A DNA stretch of 64,000 nt, from the NCBI RefSeq assembly GCF_004339675.1, contig NZ_SLVM01000009.1, forward strand, positions 62,001 to 126,000, written 5' to 3'. Shown here one piece after another: positions 1 through 7,965 of this stretch. The position numbers were made by a program, and so were the translations under genes. The notes under the pieces are model-generated. The model saw nothing but the letters and a program-made list of their open reading frames with translations, did no database searches and had not been told where the DNA came from. Each line of letters opens with the position of its first letter. Position 1 is the stretch's first letter. This DNA is from Rhodovulum steppense. GTDB lineage: Bacteria; Pseudomonadota; Alphaproteobacteria; Rhodobacterales; Rhodobacteraceae.

Positions 1-896
1 ACATCGAGGCCGGCTTCGCCGCCGCCGACCTGATCCTCGAAGAGGCGTTCTCGACCCAGCAGGTCGAACATGCCTATCTCGAGCCCGAGGCAGGCATCGC
101 CTATGTCGACCATGACGACGTGGTGACGGTGATCTCGCCCAGCCAGAACATCACCCACCATCGCCACATGCTGGCCGGGATCCTTGCCCTGCCGATCAAC
201 AAGGTGCGCTTCATCATGTCCCCCGTCGGCGGCGGCTTCGGCGGCAAGGAGGACATGATCTACCAGGGCATGCTGGCGCTCGCCGCGATGAAGACCCACC
301 GCCCGGTGCGGCTGGTGTTCACCCGCGAGGAATCGATCGCGGCCTCGGCCAAGCGGCATCCGTCCCGCGTGACATACCGCATGGGCCTGACGCGCGATGG
401 CCGCATCACCGCGATCCGGTTCGAGATGTTGTCGGATGGCGGGGCCTATGGCATGTCGTCCGAAGGCGTGATGCGCAAGGCCGCGATCCTGTCCTGCGGG
501 CCCTACGAGATCGAGAACCTGTGGATCGACACCCGGGCCGTCTACACCAACAACACGCCCTCGGGCGCCTTCCGCACCTTCGGCGGCATGCAGGCGCAAT
601 TCGCCACCGAAAGCATGATGGACATCGCCGCGGAACGGCTGGGGCTCGATCCGTTCGAGATAAGGCGGCGGAACATGATGCGGGCCGGGTCGCTCACCCA
701 CACGCAACAGCGGCTCACCTCCGCCTCCATCGACCGGGTGCTGGAGGCGGCCGAACAGGCGTCACGCTGGGAGCCGGGTGCACCCACCATGCGCGGACCG
801 ATGCGGGGCGACCTTGGGGGCCCGGGGACGCGGGCGCCCTGCACGCTGGGCGCGCGGTTCGAGACGCCGAAGGACAGCAAGGAAAGGGTGGCCTGA
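1..896 (+). CDS. Molybdenum hydroxylase (xanthine dehydrogenase/CoxL family) large subunit, N-terminal half; 5' end outside window
   Basis: The open frame enters from the left edge (codons begin at base 3) and stops with TGA at 894-896. It carries the first molybdopterin-binding part of an aldehyde oxidase/xanthine dehydrogenase large subunit: the glycine-rich GGGFGGKED motif and a GAFRTFGGMQ motif, both of which contact molybdopterin cytosine dinucleotide in this family. Such enzymes hydroxylate an aldehyde, heterocycle or related carbon using water and pass electrons to FAD and 2Fe-2S subunits, which are not visible here. The chain ends about 45 residues after the first MoCo domain, where normal large subunits (roughly 750-780 residues) continue; the remainder is encoded by the overlapping next gene. 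The substrate cannot be told from sequence. The sugar-acid-like gene neighbours argue against a purine role. Confidence 0.85.
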   Translation, partial: IEAGFAAADLILEEAFSTQQVEHAYLEPEAGIAYVDHDDVVTVISPSQNITHHRHMLAGILALPINKVRFIMSPVGGGFGGKEDMIYQGMLALAAMKTHRPVRLVFTREESIAASAKRHPSRVTYRMGLTRDGRITAIRFEMLSDGGAYGMSSEGVMRKAAILSCGPYEIENLWIDTRAVYTNNTPSGAFRTFGGMQAQFATESMMDIAAERLGLDPFEIRRRNMMRAGSLTHTQQRLTSASIDRVLEAAEQASRWEPGAPTMRGPMRGDLGGPGTRAPCTLGARFETPKDSKERVA

Positions 897-1915
897 TGCA
901 ACGCAGGATGCGCGGCCGCGGCGTCGCGGCAAGCTGGTACGGCATCGCGCGGACCGCCACGGTGGACCGCGCGGGCGCCTGGGCCGAACTGGATGACGGC
1001 GGCACCGCCAAGGTGGTGACCGGCGTGACCGAGATCGGCGAGGGCATCCTGACGGTGCTGGCCCAGATCGCGGCCGAGGAACTGGGCATCCGCCCCGAGG
1101 ACGTGACCATCGGCGACAACGACACCGCGCGCTCGCCCGAGGCGGCGCATGCGGGCGCCACGCGGCAGACCTACATGATCGGCAATTCCGTGGCGCTCGC
1201 CTGCCGCGAGGCCAGGGCGCGGCTCTTCGCCGAGATCGCCGCGCATTGGGAGGTGGACGCAGGGGCCCTGGTCGCCTTTGACGGGGAACTCCGCGCCCAG
1301 GGCACCAACCTCGCCATGACCATGGCCGAGGCGGTGGACCTGTGCAAACGCCGCGGCGTGGTCCCCGTGGGCGCGGGCCATTTCACCGCGCATGGCACCG
1401 GGCTGAACCCCGAGGACGGCTCGGGCGCGCCCTGGCAGGCCTATGTCTTCGGCACCCAGGTCGCCGAGGTCGAGGTCGATACCGTGACCGGCGAGGTGCA
1501 GGTTCTCGGCCTCTGGGCCGCCCATGACGTGGGCCGCGTCATCAACCCCCGTGGCGTCGAGGGCCAGATCGAGGGCGGCGTGGTGCAGGGCCTCGGCCAG
1601 GCGCTGATGGAGGATTACCAGACCGCGAACGGCCACCCGGTCACGCATGGCTTCGCGAAATACATCCTGCCGACCGCGCTGGATGTTCCGGAAATCACCT
1701 CGATCCTGGTCGAGGATCGGGACCCGCTCAGCCCGCTCGGGGCCAAGGGGATCGGCGAGCCCGCGCTGGTGCCGACCGCGCCCGCGATCATCAACGCGAT
1801 CCACGACGCGGTGGGCGTACGCATCCGCTCGCTGCCCGCGACGCCCGAGAAGGTGCTGGCCGCCATCGCCGAGAAACAGGCCCGCGAGGCCGCAGCGGCG
1901 AAGGCCGCCGAATAG
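896..1915 (+). CDS. Molybdenum hydroxylase large subunit, C-terminal half (second MoCo-binding domain)
   Basis: This 339-residue protein starts at an ATG overlapping the stop of the preceding gene (TGATG, 894-898), with an AAGGAAAGGG ribosome-binding stretch about 7 bases upstream, which supports genuine translational coupling. It opens with RGRGVAASWYGI, the usual start of the second MoCo domain, and contains GAKGIGEPAL, whose Glu is the catalytic base conserved throughout the xanthine dehydrogenase family. The two halves together equal one normal large subunit. Known precedent for a split large subunit is nicotinate dehydrogenase of Eubacterium barkeri. An ancient single-base frameshift in a once-fused gene is the alternative. 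The tail is Ala/Glu/Lys-rich. Confidence 0.85.
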   Translation: MQRRMRGRGVAASWYGIARTATVDRAGAWAELDDGGTAKVVTGVTEIGEGILTVLAQIAAEELGIRPEDVTIGDNDTARSPEAAHAGATRQTYMIGNSVALACREARARLFAEIAAHWEVDAGALVAFDGELRAQGTNLAMTMAEAVDLCKRRGVVPVGAGHFTAHGTGLNPEDGSGAPWQAYVFGTQVAEVEVDTVTGEVQVLGLWAAHDVGRVINPRGVEGQIEGGVVQGLGQALMEDYQTANGHPVTHGFAKYILPTALDVPEITSILVEDRDPLSPLGAKGIGEPALVPTAPAIINAIHDAVGVRIRSLPATPEKVLAAIAEKQAREAAAAKAAE

Positions 1916-1956
1916 ACGCGTGACGCCGCGCGCGGCGCAAGGGACAGGGAGAAAGC

Positions 1957-2889
1957 ATGGAAACCTCGATGTACAGCGCGATGCGGGTCGGCATCGTCCA
2001 TTTCAAGGCCTTCCCGGGGATCGAGACCGGGGCGGGCCCCATCGTCGAGACGCTGGAGAAGATCTGCGCCGACGAGTTCTGGACTGCCGTCGAGGTGGGC
2101 TGGATGAAGGACTACCGCGTCCGCAACACCGCCCGCCACTTGTTGGACCAGAGCCACCTGTCGGTCGCCTACGCCACCCAGCCGAAATCGCTGACCAACA
2201 AGCTGAACCTCAACCATTTCGACCCCGGAGAACGTGCCAAGGCGGTGCAGGAGATCAAGAGCGCGGTGGACGAGGCCCGCCAGCTGGGCGCCGAGGTGGT
2301 CCGCCTGATCGCGGGCAAGGACCCCGGCGATGAAAAACGTGAGGAGGCCAAGAAGCTCCTGATCGACTCGCTCCACCAGATCCTCGACTACGCCGCCGAG
2401 GAAAAGGACGGGCTGGCCTTCACGCTCAAGATCTTCGACCGCGGCATCGACAAGAAGAACCTGATCGGCCCGGTGGGCGACGCGGTCGACATCGCGCGTG
2501 CCATCCGCCCCGACTACCCGAATTTCGGCCTGCTGACCGATCTCAGCCATTTCCCGCTGCTCGACGAGACGCCCGAGGAAAGCATCCCGCAGATGGCCGA
2601 GTTCCTCGACGCGGTGCACCTGGGCAATTGCGCCTTCCGCGACAAGTCTCACCCCGCCTATGGCGACATCCAGCCCCGCTTCGGCATTCCGGGCGGCGAG
2701 ACCGACACGCCCGAGGTGGTGACCTTCTTCCGGGAACTGCGCAAGAACGGCTTCTTCGACAAGCCGGTGCGCCCGGTGGTCAGCGCCGAGGTGCGGCCCG
2801 TTCTGGTCGGCGAGGTGTCAGAGGTGATCATGGCCAACGCCAAGCGGGTGATCCGCGACGCCTGGGCGCTGTCGCAGCGGCCCGACTGA
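1957..2889 (+). CDS. Sugar phosphate isomerase/epimerase-like TIM-barrel protein
   Basis: A 310-residue protein preceded by AGGGAGAAAG just upstream of its ATG. The sequence has the AP-endonuclease-2-type TIM-barrel character of the IolE/IolI/xylose-isomerase-like superfamily: a carboxylate-rich strand near the end of the barrel (SAEVRPV), an LTDLSHFP segment and an LGNCAF segment that are plausible divalent-metal and substrate sites. No signal peptide or membrane segment is seen, so it should be cytosolic. It lies 41 bases after the molybdenum hydroxylase genes and before the TTT transporter genes, so it probably acts on the same imported compound or its oxidation product, as an isomerase, epimerase or dehydratase. 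The exact reaction is not recognisable. Confidence 0.75.
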   Translation: METSMYSAMRVGIVHFKAFPGIETGAGPIVETLEKICADEFWTAVEVGWMKDYRVRNTARHLLDQSHLSVAYATQPKSLTNKLNLNHFDPGERAKAVQEIKSAVDEARQLGAEVVRLIAGKDPGDEKREEAKKLLIDSLHQILDYAAEEKDGLAFTLKIFDRGIDKKNLIGPVGDAVDIARAIRPDYPNFGLLTDLSHFPLLDETPEESIPQMAEFLDAVHLGNCAFRDKSHPAYGDIQPRFGIPGGETDTPEVVTFFRELRKNGFFDKPVRPVVSAEVRPVLVGEVSEVIMANAKRVIRDAWALSQRPD

Positions 2890-2976
2890 GCGAATGGGCC
2901 GACTGACCAAAGGGACGGGTCGCGCAGGGGAGGCGCGGCGCGTCAGATAGGGACTGGCAGTGGAGGACTGCCGCAT

Positions 2977-2992
2977 GCCGCCCAAAGGCGGC
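2977..2992 (+). other. Short perfect hairpin before the TTT substrate-binding gene
   Basis: GCCGCC, loop CAAA, GGCGGC: a 6-bp all-GC stem 22 bases upstream of the substrate-binding protein ATG. There is no T-tract, so it is not a classical terminator. Such hairpins in alphaproteobacterial transport operons often stabilise the highly expressed binding-protein segment of the mRNA; that role here is inference. Confidence 0.35.
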
Positions 2993-3014
2993 CCAACGAA
3001 GGGAGGAAGACCAC

Positions 3015-3977
3015 ATGCAGAAGGGGATCATCGCATCCGTGGCGCTTTCGGCGGCAATGGCCGTCGGACTCTGCGCCCCGGCCCGGGCCGAGTTTCCGGA
3101 AAAGCCGGTCGAGATGACCATCCTGTTCGGCAGTACCGCCCAGACCATCGGGCAGTTGCTGGCCGAACTGATGTCGCGGCACCTGCCGCAGCCGGTGGTG
3201 CCGGTCGCGCGCACCGGGGCCGGGGGCGCGGTGGGCTATCAGCACGTCCACGGCACGGCGCCCGATGGCTACAACATCGTCTGGAACTCGAACTCGATCA
3301 GCACCGTCCACCATGGCGGAGGGCTGCCCTTCGACTACACCGCCTTTGCGCCGGTTGCCAAGATCAGCGTCGAGGTGCCCGCCATCGCCGTGCGGGCCGA
3401 CAGTGGCTGGGAAACGCTGAGCGACATGGCGGCCGATATCAAGTCCGCAGGGCGCAAGCTGAAGGTGGGGGCCTCGGGCCGGGGCTCGTTCACGCATCTG
3501 GCGACCGAGGCCATCCTGGCTGCGCTGGACCTGTCCGACAGCGCGATCCATGTGCCCTATGACCAGGGCCGCGCACCGGTCGAATTGCTGGCCGGTCGGC
3601 TGGACGCGGCGCTGCAATGGCCGGGCCAGTTCGTCTCGCATCACGAGGCGGGCACGCTGCGCATCCTGTGCGTGACCTCGGCGGCGCGGATCTCGCAACT
3701 GCCCGACGTGCCGACCTGTGCCGAAAGCGGCGCGGGCGAGATGGACATCGTGATGTGGCGCGGCCTGGCTGCCCCGGCGGGCACGCCGCCCGAGGCGATC
3801 GCCCGTCTGGAAGAGGCCGCGAGGCTGGCCGCCGAAAGCGAGGAGTTCCGAAAGGCGGCCCAGACCATCGGTTTCGAGGTCGAATTCGCAGGGCACGAGG
3901 CGTTCGGCGAGTTGATCGCGCGCGACGATACGATCATCGCCGACCTGATGGGCCAACTCGGCCTGACGGAGCAGTAG
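3015..3977 (+). CDS. tctC: Tripartite tricarboxylate transporter (TTT) substrate-binding protein, TctC/Bug family
   Basis: A 320-residue periplasmic binding protein. Residues 1-25 form a Sec signal peptide (two Lys/hydrophobic core/AXA-like ending in PARAE), followed by FPEKPVEMTI, the characteristic opening of Bug/TctC proteins. GGAGG is placed 8 bases before the ATG. Family members capture carboxylates or other small organic acids in a Venus-flytrap fold and deliver them to the TctA/TctB membrane pair, encoded directly downstream. Location in this operon suggests it imports the acid that the flanking oxidoreductases, dehydratase and ThDP enzyme degrade. Ligand specificity in this family cannot be read from sequence. 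Confidence 0.9.
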   Translation: MQKGIIASVALSAAMAVGLCAPARAEFPEKPVEMTILFGSTAQTIGQLLAELMSRHLPQPVVPVARTGAGGAVGYQHVHGTAPDGYNIVWNSNSISTVHHGGGLPFDYTAFAPVAKISVEVPAIAVRADSGWETLSDMAADIKSAGRKLKVGASGRGSFTHLATEAILAALDLSDSAIHVPYDQGRAPVELLAGRLDAALQWPGQFVSHHEAGTLRILCVTSAARISQLPDVPTCAESGAGEMDIVMWRGLAAPAGTPPEAIARLEEAARLAAESEEFRKAAQTIGFEVEFAGHEAFGELIARDDTIIADLMGQLGLTEQ

Positions 3978-3981
3978 CGCC

Positions 3982-4497
3982 ATGCCACCGGTCTCCGAGG
4001 CGGCCGAGCGCCGCCAGGAACTGATCGCGGGCGGCCTGCTGCTGGTCCTTGCACTGGCCTGGACGGCGGCGGTGTGGCTGACGGTGCCGGTCGGCCAGGG
4101 GGTCGGGCCGCGGGCCTTTCCGTTCTGGCTGGGCGTCGCGCTGGCGGTGCTGTCGGCGCTGCTGCTGCTCAAGGGGCTGCGCGGTGGCCATGGTCTCGAC
4201 CCGCCCGGCGAGGGGGAGGGCTCGGCGGCCGCGCCGCCGGTCTCGGCGGGGCGGCGGCTGGCACTTGTCGCGACGGTCTGCGGGATCATCGCTGCCTATG
4301 GCCTCCTGATGCAGAAGATCGGGTTTCTGCCTGCGACCGTGCTGACGGTTTCCGCAACGCTGGTCGTCGCACTCGGCGAGCGCCGCCCGCTGGTGGTGGG
4401 CGGCATGGCCATCGGGATCGCGCTTGGCGCGTGGCTCGCCTTTGGCAAGCTTCTGGGCGCCTACATGCCGCGCGGAACCTGGATCTCGCTGTTCTGA
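3982..4497 (+). CDS. tctB: TTT transporter small membrane subunit, TctB family
   Basis: 171 residues, starting 4 bases after the tctC stop. Four hydrophobic segments are visible (about residues 13-33, 43-62, 91-111 and 115-150, the last one double), with the VGPRAFPFWLG motif between the first two that is typical of TctB. TctB is the poorly conserved four-helix subunit of tripartite tricarboxylate transporters and pairs with TctA. Only the topology, the short motif and the position between tctC and tctA support the call, but together they are convincing. Confidence 0.88.
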   Translation: MPPVSEAAERRQELIAGGLLLVLALAWTAAVWLTVPVGQGVGPRAFPFWLGVALAVLSALLLLKGLRGGHGLDPPGEGEGSAAAPPVSAGRRLALVATVCGIIAAYGLLMQKIGFLPATVLTVSATLVVALGERRPLVVGGMAIGIALGAWLAFGKLLGAYMPRGTWISLF

Positions 4498-4552
4498 ACG
4501 CAAACGGGCCGGGCCGCGCATTGCGGGGGCCGGCGCAAAGGGGATGACCCGG

Positions 4553-6085
4553 ATGGATCTCTTGCTTGCCGCAGCCCAGGTCGCTCTTGCGCCCGCCGCC
4601 CTTGTCGCCGTGCTGGCGGGTTGCCTGCTGGGCGTGGTCTTCGGCGCGATTCCGGGGCTGACCTTCACCGTCGCGATGGCGCTGGTGGTGCCGATGTCCT
4701 TCTCGATGGAGACCGCGCCCGCGATCGGGCTGCTGCTGGGCACCTATATCGGCGGGATGACCGGCGGCTCGGTCTCGGCGATCCTGCTGGGCATACCGGG
4801 CACGCCGTCGGCCGCGGCGACGGTTCTGGACGGCTATCAACTGACCCGCAGGGGCAAGGCGTCGCTGGCGCTGGGCACGGCGGTCGTGGCCTCGGCCTTC
4901 GGGGGTATCGTCTCGCTGATCATCATGGTGGTTTCGGTCGACATGGTGGCGAGGCTCGCGCTGCGCTTCGGCCCGGCCGAGACCTTCGGGCTTCTGGTCT
5001 TCGGCTTGTCCACGATCTGCGGGCTGGCGCAGAAATCGCTGATCAAGGGGCTGATCGCCGGGGTGCTCGGGCTGATGGTTATGACCATCGGCATCGACGA
5101 GATGGAGGGCGCGCAGCGGCTGACCTTCGGTACTGTCGTGTTGCAGCAGGGGGTGAGCCTGCTGGTGGCGATGATCGCGCTGTTCGCGGTGCCGCATGTG
5201 ATCGACGCCTTCGTGCAGCATTACGCGGGCGAGCGAAAGCCGCAGGAGGTGGCCGATGTCCGCGCCGAACTGCCGAGCATCCGTGACATCCTGCGCGACT
5301 TCTGGCTGATGCTGCGCTGTGCGCTGCTGGGCACCGGGATCGGGGCGATCCCCGGAACCGGCGGGCCGATCGCGGCGTTCCTGGCCTATGCGCATGCGCG
5401 GAAATCCTCGAAACGGCCCGAACGCTTCGGCAAGGGCGAGATGGCGGGCGTGGTGGCCCCCGAGACGGCCAACAATGCGGTGACGGGGGGCGCGATGATC
5501 CCGCTGCTTTCGTTGGGCATCCCGGGCGATCCGGCGACCGCGATCCTGCTGTCGGGGCTGCTGATCCACGGGCTGATCCCGGGGCCGATGCTGTTCATCC
5601 AGAACCCCGGTGAGATCTATCAGATCTACCTTGCCATCATCGTGGCCTATGTCGCCGTCGTCGCGATCCAGCTTCTGGGCATCCGCTTCTTCGTGCAGGT
5701 GTTGCGCGTGCCTGCGCATCTGCTGGCGGTGGCGGTCATCGTGATGTGCGCCTATGGCGCCTTCGCGATCCGCAACTCGGTCTTCGACGTGGTGTCGGTG
5801 GCGGTGCTGGGGGGCATGGCCTACGGGCTGATGCGCGTCGGCATTCCGTTGACGCCGATCATCCTGGGGCTTGTCCTTGGCCCGGCCATCGAGCGCGATT
5901 TCCGCACCGCGATGATCCTGTCCGAGGGCGACCCGTCCGTATTCGTCGCGTCCGTCCCGGGCGCAGTGTTCCTGGGCCTCGCCGCGCTGGTCGTCGGCGC
6001 GCAACTGCTGCGCTCCATCCGCGCCACGCTGTCCGCCCGCAGAACGGAGGAGAAGAGACGTGCTTCAGTCACCCCATCCGAATGA
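4553..6085 (+). CDS. tctA: TTT transporter large membrane subunit, TctA family
   Basis: About 510 residues, the usual TctA length. The start at 4553 is chosen because AAAGGGG (4537-4543) is then 9 bases away; the ATG at 4544, three codons earlier, has the same sequence abutting it. TctA hallmarks are present: the GAIPGLTFTVAMAL loop near residue 35, GILLGIPGTPSAAATVLDG-like segment near residue 80, and IPGTGGPIAAF and LSLGIPGDPATAILLSG in the second half. These glycine/proline-rich repeated loops form the transport core of this 10-12 helix protein. It uses a proton or sodium gradient to move the substrate delivered by TctC. Its stop overlaps the start region of the ThDP enzyme gene. Confidence 0.92.
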   Translation: MDLLLAAAQVALAPAALVAVLAGCLLGVVFGAIPGLTFTVAMALVVPMSFSMETAPAIGLLLGTYIGGMTGGSVSAILLGIPGTPSAAATVLDGYQLTRRGKASLALGTAVVASAFGGIVSLIIMVVSVDMVARLALRFGPAETFGLLVFGLSTICGLAQKSLIKGLIAGVLGLMVMTIGIDEMEGAQRLTFGTVVLQQGVSLLVAMIALFAVPHVIDAFVQHYAGERKPQEVADVRAELPSIRDILRDFWLMLRCALLGTGIGAIPGTGGPIAAFLAYAHARKSSKRPERFGKGEMAGVVAPETANNAVTGGAMIPLLSLGIPGDPATAILLSGLLIHGLIPGPMLFIQNPGEIYQIYLAIIVAYVAVVAIQLLGIRFFVQVLRVPAHLLAVAVIVMCAYGAFAIRNSVFDVVSVAVLGGMAYGLMRVGIPLTPIILGLVLGPAIERDFRTAMILSEGDPSVFVASVPGAVFLGLAALVVGAQLLRSIRATLSARRTEEKRRASVTPSE

Positions 6086-7958
6086 TCGGCCCGATACCCC
6101 GCTGGAGGCCCAGATGCGCGAGCGCGCCCGCGCGCTGGCCGAAACAGGCGGCGTGGCCGAGGCGCTGGCGGCGGGCCGTCTGCCCGCGCGCGCGATGCTG
6201 ACGCTGTCCGAAGGGCTGGTGCTGGGGCTCTTGCGGCAGGGGGTGCGCACCTTCTTCGCGATCTTCGGCCACGGCTCGACCGATCTGGGCAACGTGCTGC
6301 GGGTCTATGCCGAGGAGGGGCAGGTGAGCGTGATCAACTGCCGCAACGAGGTCGAGATGGCCCATGCCGCAACCGCGCGGGCCTGGGTCCATGGCGAGAC
6401 GCCCGCTGTGGTGACCTCGATCGGGCCGGGGGCCTTGCAGGCGATGGCGGGTTCGCTGGCCGCCGCCTCGAACGGGGTCGGCGTCTACCACATCTACGGC
6501 GACGAGACGACACGGGGCGAGGGCTACAACATGCAGCAGGTCCCGAAGCCCGAGCAGGGGCTGTTCGGCCGGATCACCGCGCTGATGGGTCAGTCCTACA
6601 CCCTGCACACGCCCGAGGCCCTGCGCGACTGCCTGCGCCGGGGCACCGCCTGCGTGCATCATCCCTACAAGGCGGGGCCGTTCTACATCCTGCTGCCGAT
6701 CAACACCCAGCCGCAGGCGGCCGAAATCAACCTCGCCACGCTGCCCGGCCGTCTGGACGTCCCCCGCATGGCCCCCGCCGGCGGCAGCGGCGTGTTCGAA
6801 CGCGCTCGCGACCTGCTGGCCCGCGCGGAACGCCCGGTCATCAAGGCCGGTGGCGGCACCCGCGGCGCCCCCGCAGCGATCCGGCGGCTGGCCGAGCATC
6901 TGGGCGCGGCGGTGGTGCTCTCGCCGGGCTCCACCGGCGTGTTGCCCGATGCGCATCCGCAGAACATGCATGTGGGCGGCTCCAAGGGCTCGATCAGCGG
7001 CAATTTCGCGATGGAAGAGGCGGATCTCGTGATCTTCGCGGGCTCGCGGGGTGTCTGCCAGGCGGATTGCTCGGGCGTGGGCTATCCGAAGGCCCGCGCC
7101 GTCATCAACATCAACGGAGACCTGGACGATGTCAGCCACTACGCCAACACGATCTGCCTGCCCGGCGACGTGGGCGCGGTGGCCGAGCGCCTGATCGCCG
7201 CGACCGAAAGGGCCGAGCGGCCCAACTGGCTGGAGGCCTGCGCCGCCAAGAAATCCGAATGGGCCGCCTTCAAGGCCAGCCGCCTCAGCGCGCCGCCCAT
7301 GCACGACGCGGCCTTCGGCCGCGACTGCCTGACCCAGCCCGCCGCCATCGGCGCGGTCGCCAGCTTCGCCAAGGCACACAATGCCATCAAGGTCTTCGAC
7401 GCGGGCGACGTGCAGGCCAACGGCTTCCAGATCGTCGAGGACGACGCGCCGGGCCAGACCTTCACCGAGACCGGCGCCTCCTACATGGGCTTCGCGGTCT
7501 CGGCGTTGCTGGGCGCGGCGGGGGTGCGCGATCCGAAATACGCCATCGCCTTCACCGGCGACGGGTCCTTCATGATGAACCCGCAGGTGCTGATCGACGC
7601 GGTGGAACATGGGGTGAAAGGCATGATCGCGCTGTTCGACAACCGGCGGATGGCCGCGATCACCGGGCTGCAATACGCGCAATACGGGGTGGAGTTCGCC
7701 ACGAATGACAGCGTGGCCGTGGATTACGTCCTGATGGCCAGCGCCGTCGCGGGGGTGAAGGCCGTCCATGGCGGCCACTCCATCGCGGAGCTTGAGGCCG
7801 CGCTGGCCGAGGCGCACGCCCATGACGGCCTCTCGCTGGTCCACATCCCGGTCTACAACGGGCGCGATCCGATCTCGGAAATGGGCGCCTATGGCAGCTG
7901 GAATGTCGGCAACTGGGTCGACGACGTCCAGTCGCGCTACCTGCAACAGAACATCTGA
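6060..7958 (+). CDS. Thiamine-diphosphate-dependent enzyme, IolD-like
   Basis: 632 residues from a GTG that overlaps tctA by 26 bases, with GGAGG 9 bases upstream; an in-frame ATG at 6114 with its own GGAGG gives 614 residues and is equally plausible. The pyrimidine-binding domain has IFGHGSTDLG and the cofactor-activating Glu in NEVEMAHAA. The pyrophosphate domain has the GDGSFMMNP motif ending in DN rather than the textbook NN. Both features match IolD (trihydroxycyclohexanedione hydrolase) better than acetolactate synthase or benzoylformate decarboxylase. IolD hydrolytically opens a cyclic 1,2-diketone in inositol breakdown. Here, beside a TIM-barrel isomerase, an aldehyde dehydrogenase and a dehydratase, a C-C cleavage or ring-opening step in an unrecognised pathway is likely. 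Confidence 0.82.
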   Translation: MLQSPHPNDRPDTPLEAQMRERARALAETGGVAEALAAGRLPARAMLTLSEGLVLGLLRQGVRTFFAIFGHGSTDLGNVLRVYAEEGQVSVINCRNEVEMAHAATARAWVHGETPAVVTSIGPGALQAMAGSLAAASNGVGVYHIYGDETTRGEGYNMQQVPKPEQGLFGRITALMGQSYTLHTPEALRDCLRRGTACVHHPYKAGPFYILLPINTQPQAAEINLATLPGRLDVPRMAPAGGSGVFERARDLLARAERPVIKAGGGTRGAPAAIRRLAEHLGAAVVLSPGSTGVLPDAHPQNMHVGGSKGSISGNFAMEEADLVIFAGSRGVCQADCSGVGYPKARAVININGDLDDVSHYANTICLPGDVGAVAERLIAATERAERPNWLEACAAKKSEWAAFKASRLSAPPMHDAAFGRDCLTQPAAIGAVASFAKAHNAIKVFDAGDVQANGFQIVEDDAPGQTFTETGASYMGFAVSALLGAAGVRDPKYAIAFTGDGSFMMNPQVLIDAVEHGVKGMIALFDNRRMAAITGLQYAQYGVEFATNDSVAVDYVLMASAVAGVKAVHGGHSIAELEAALAEAHAHDGLSLVHIPVYNGRDPISEMGAYGSWNVGNWVDDVQSRYLQQNI

Positions 7959-7965
7959 GGGACAC

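Noticed and set aside
1-1915. Xanthine dehydrogenase supplying the urate pathway
   Set aside because: The gene is split, lies 36 kb away in a sugar-acid-type operon with a TTT transporter, and lacks adjacent XdhA/XdhC.
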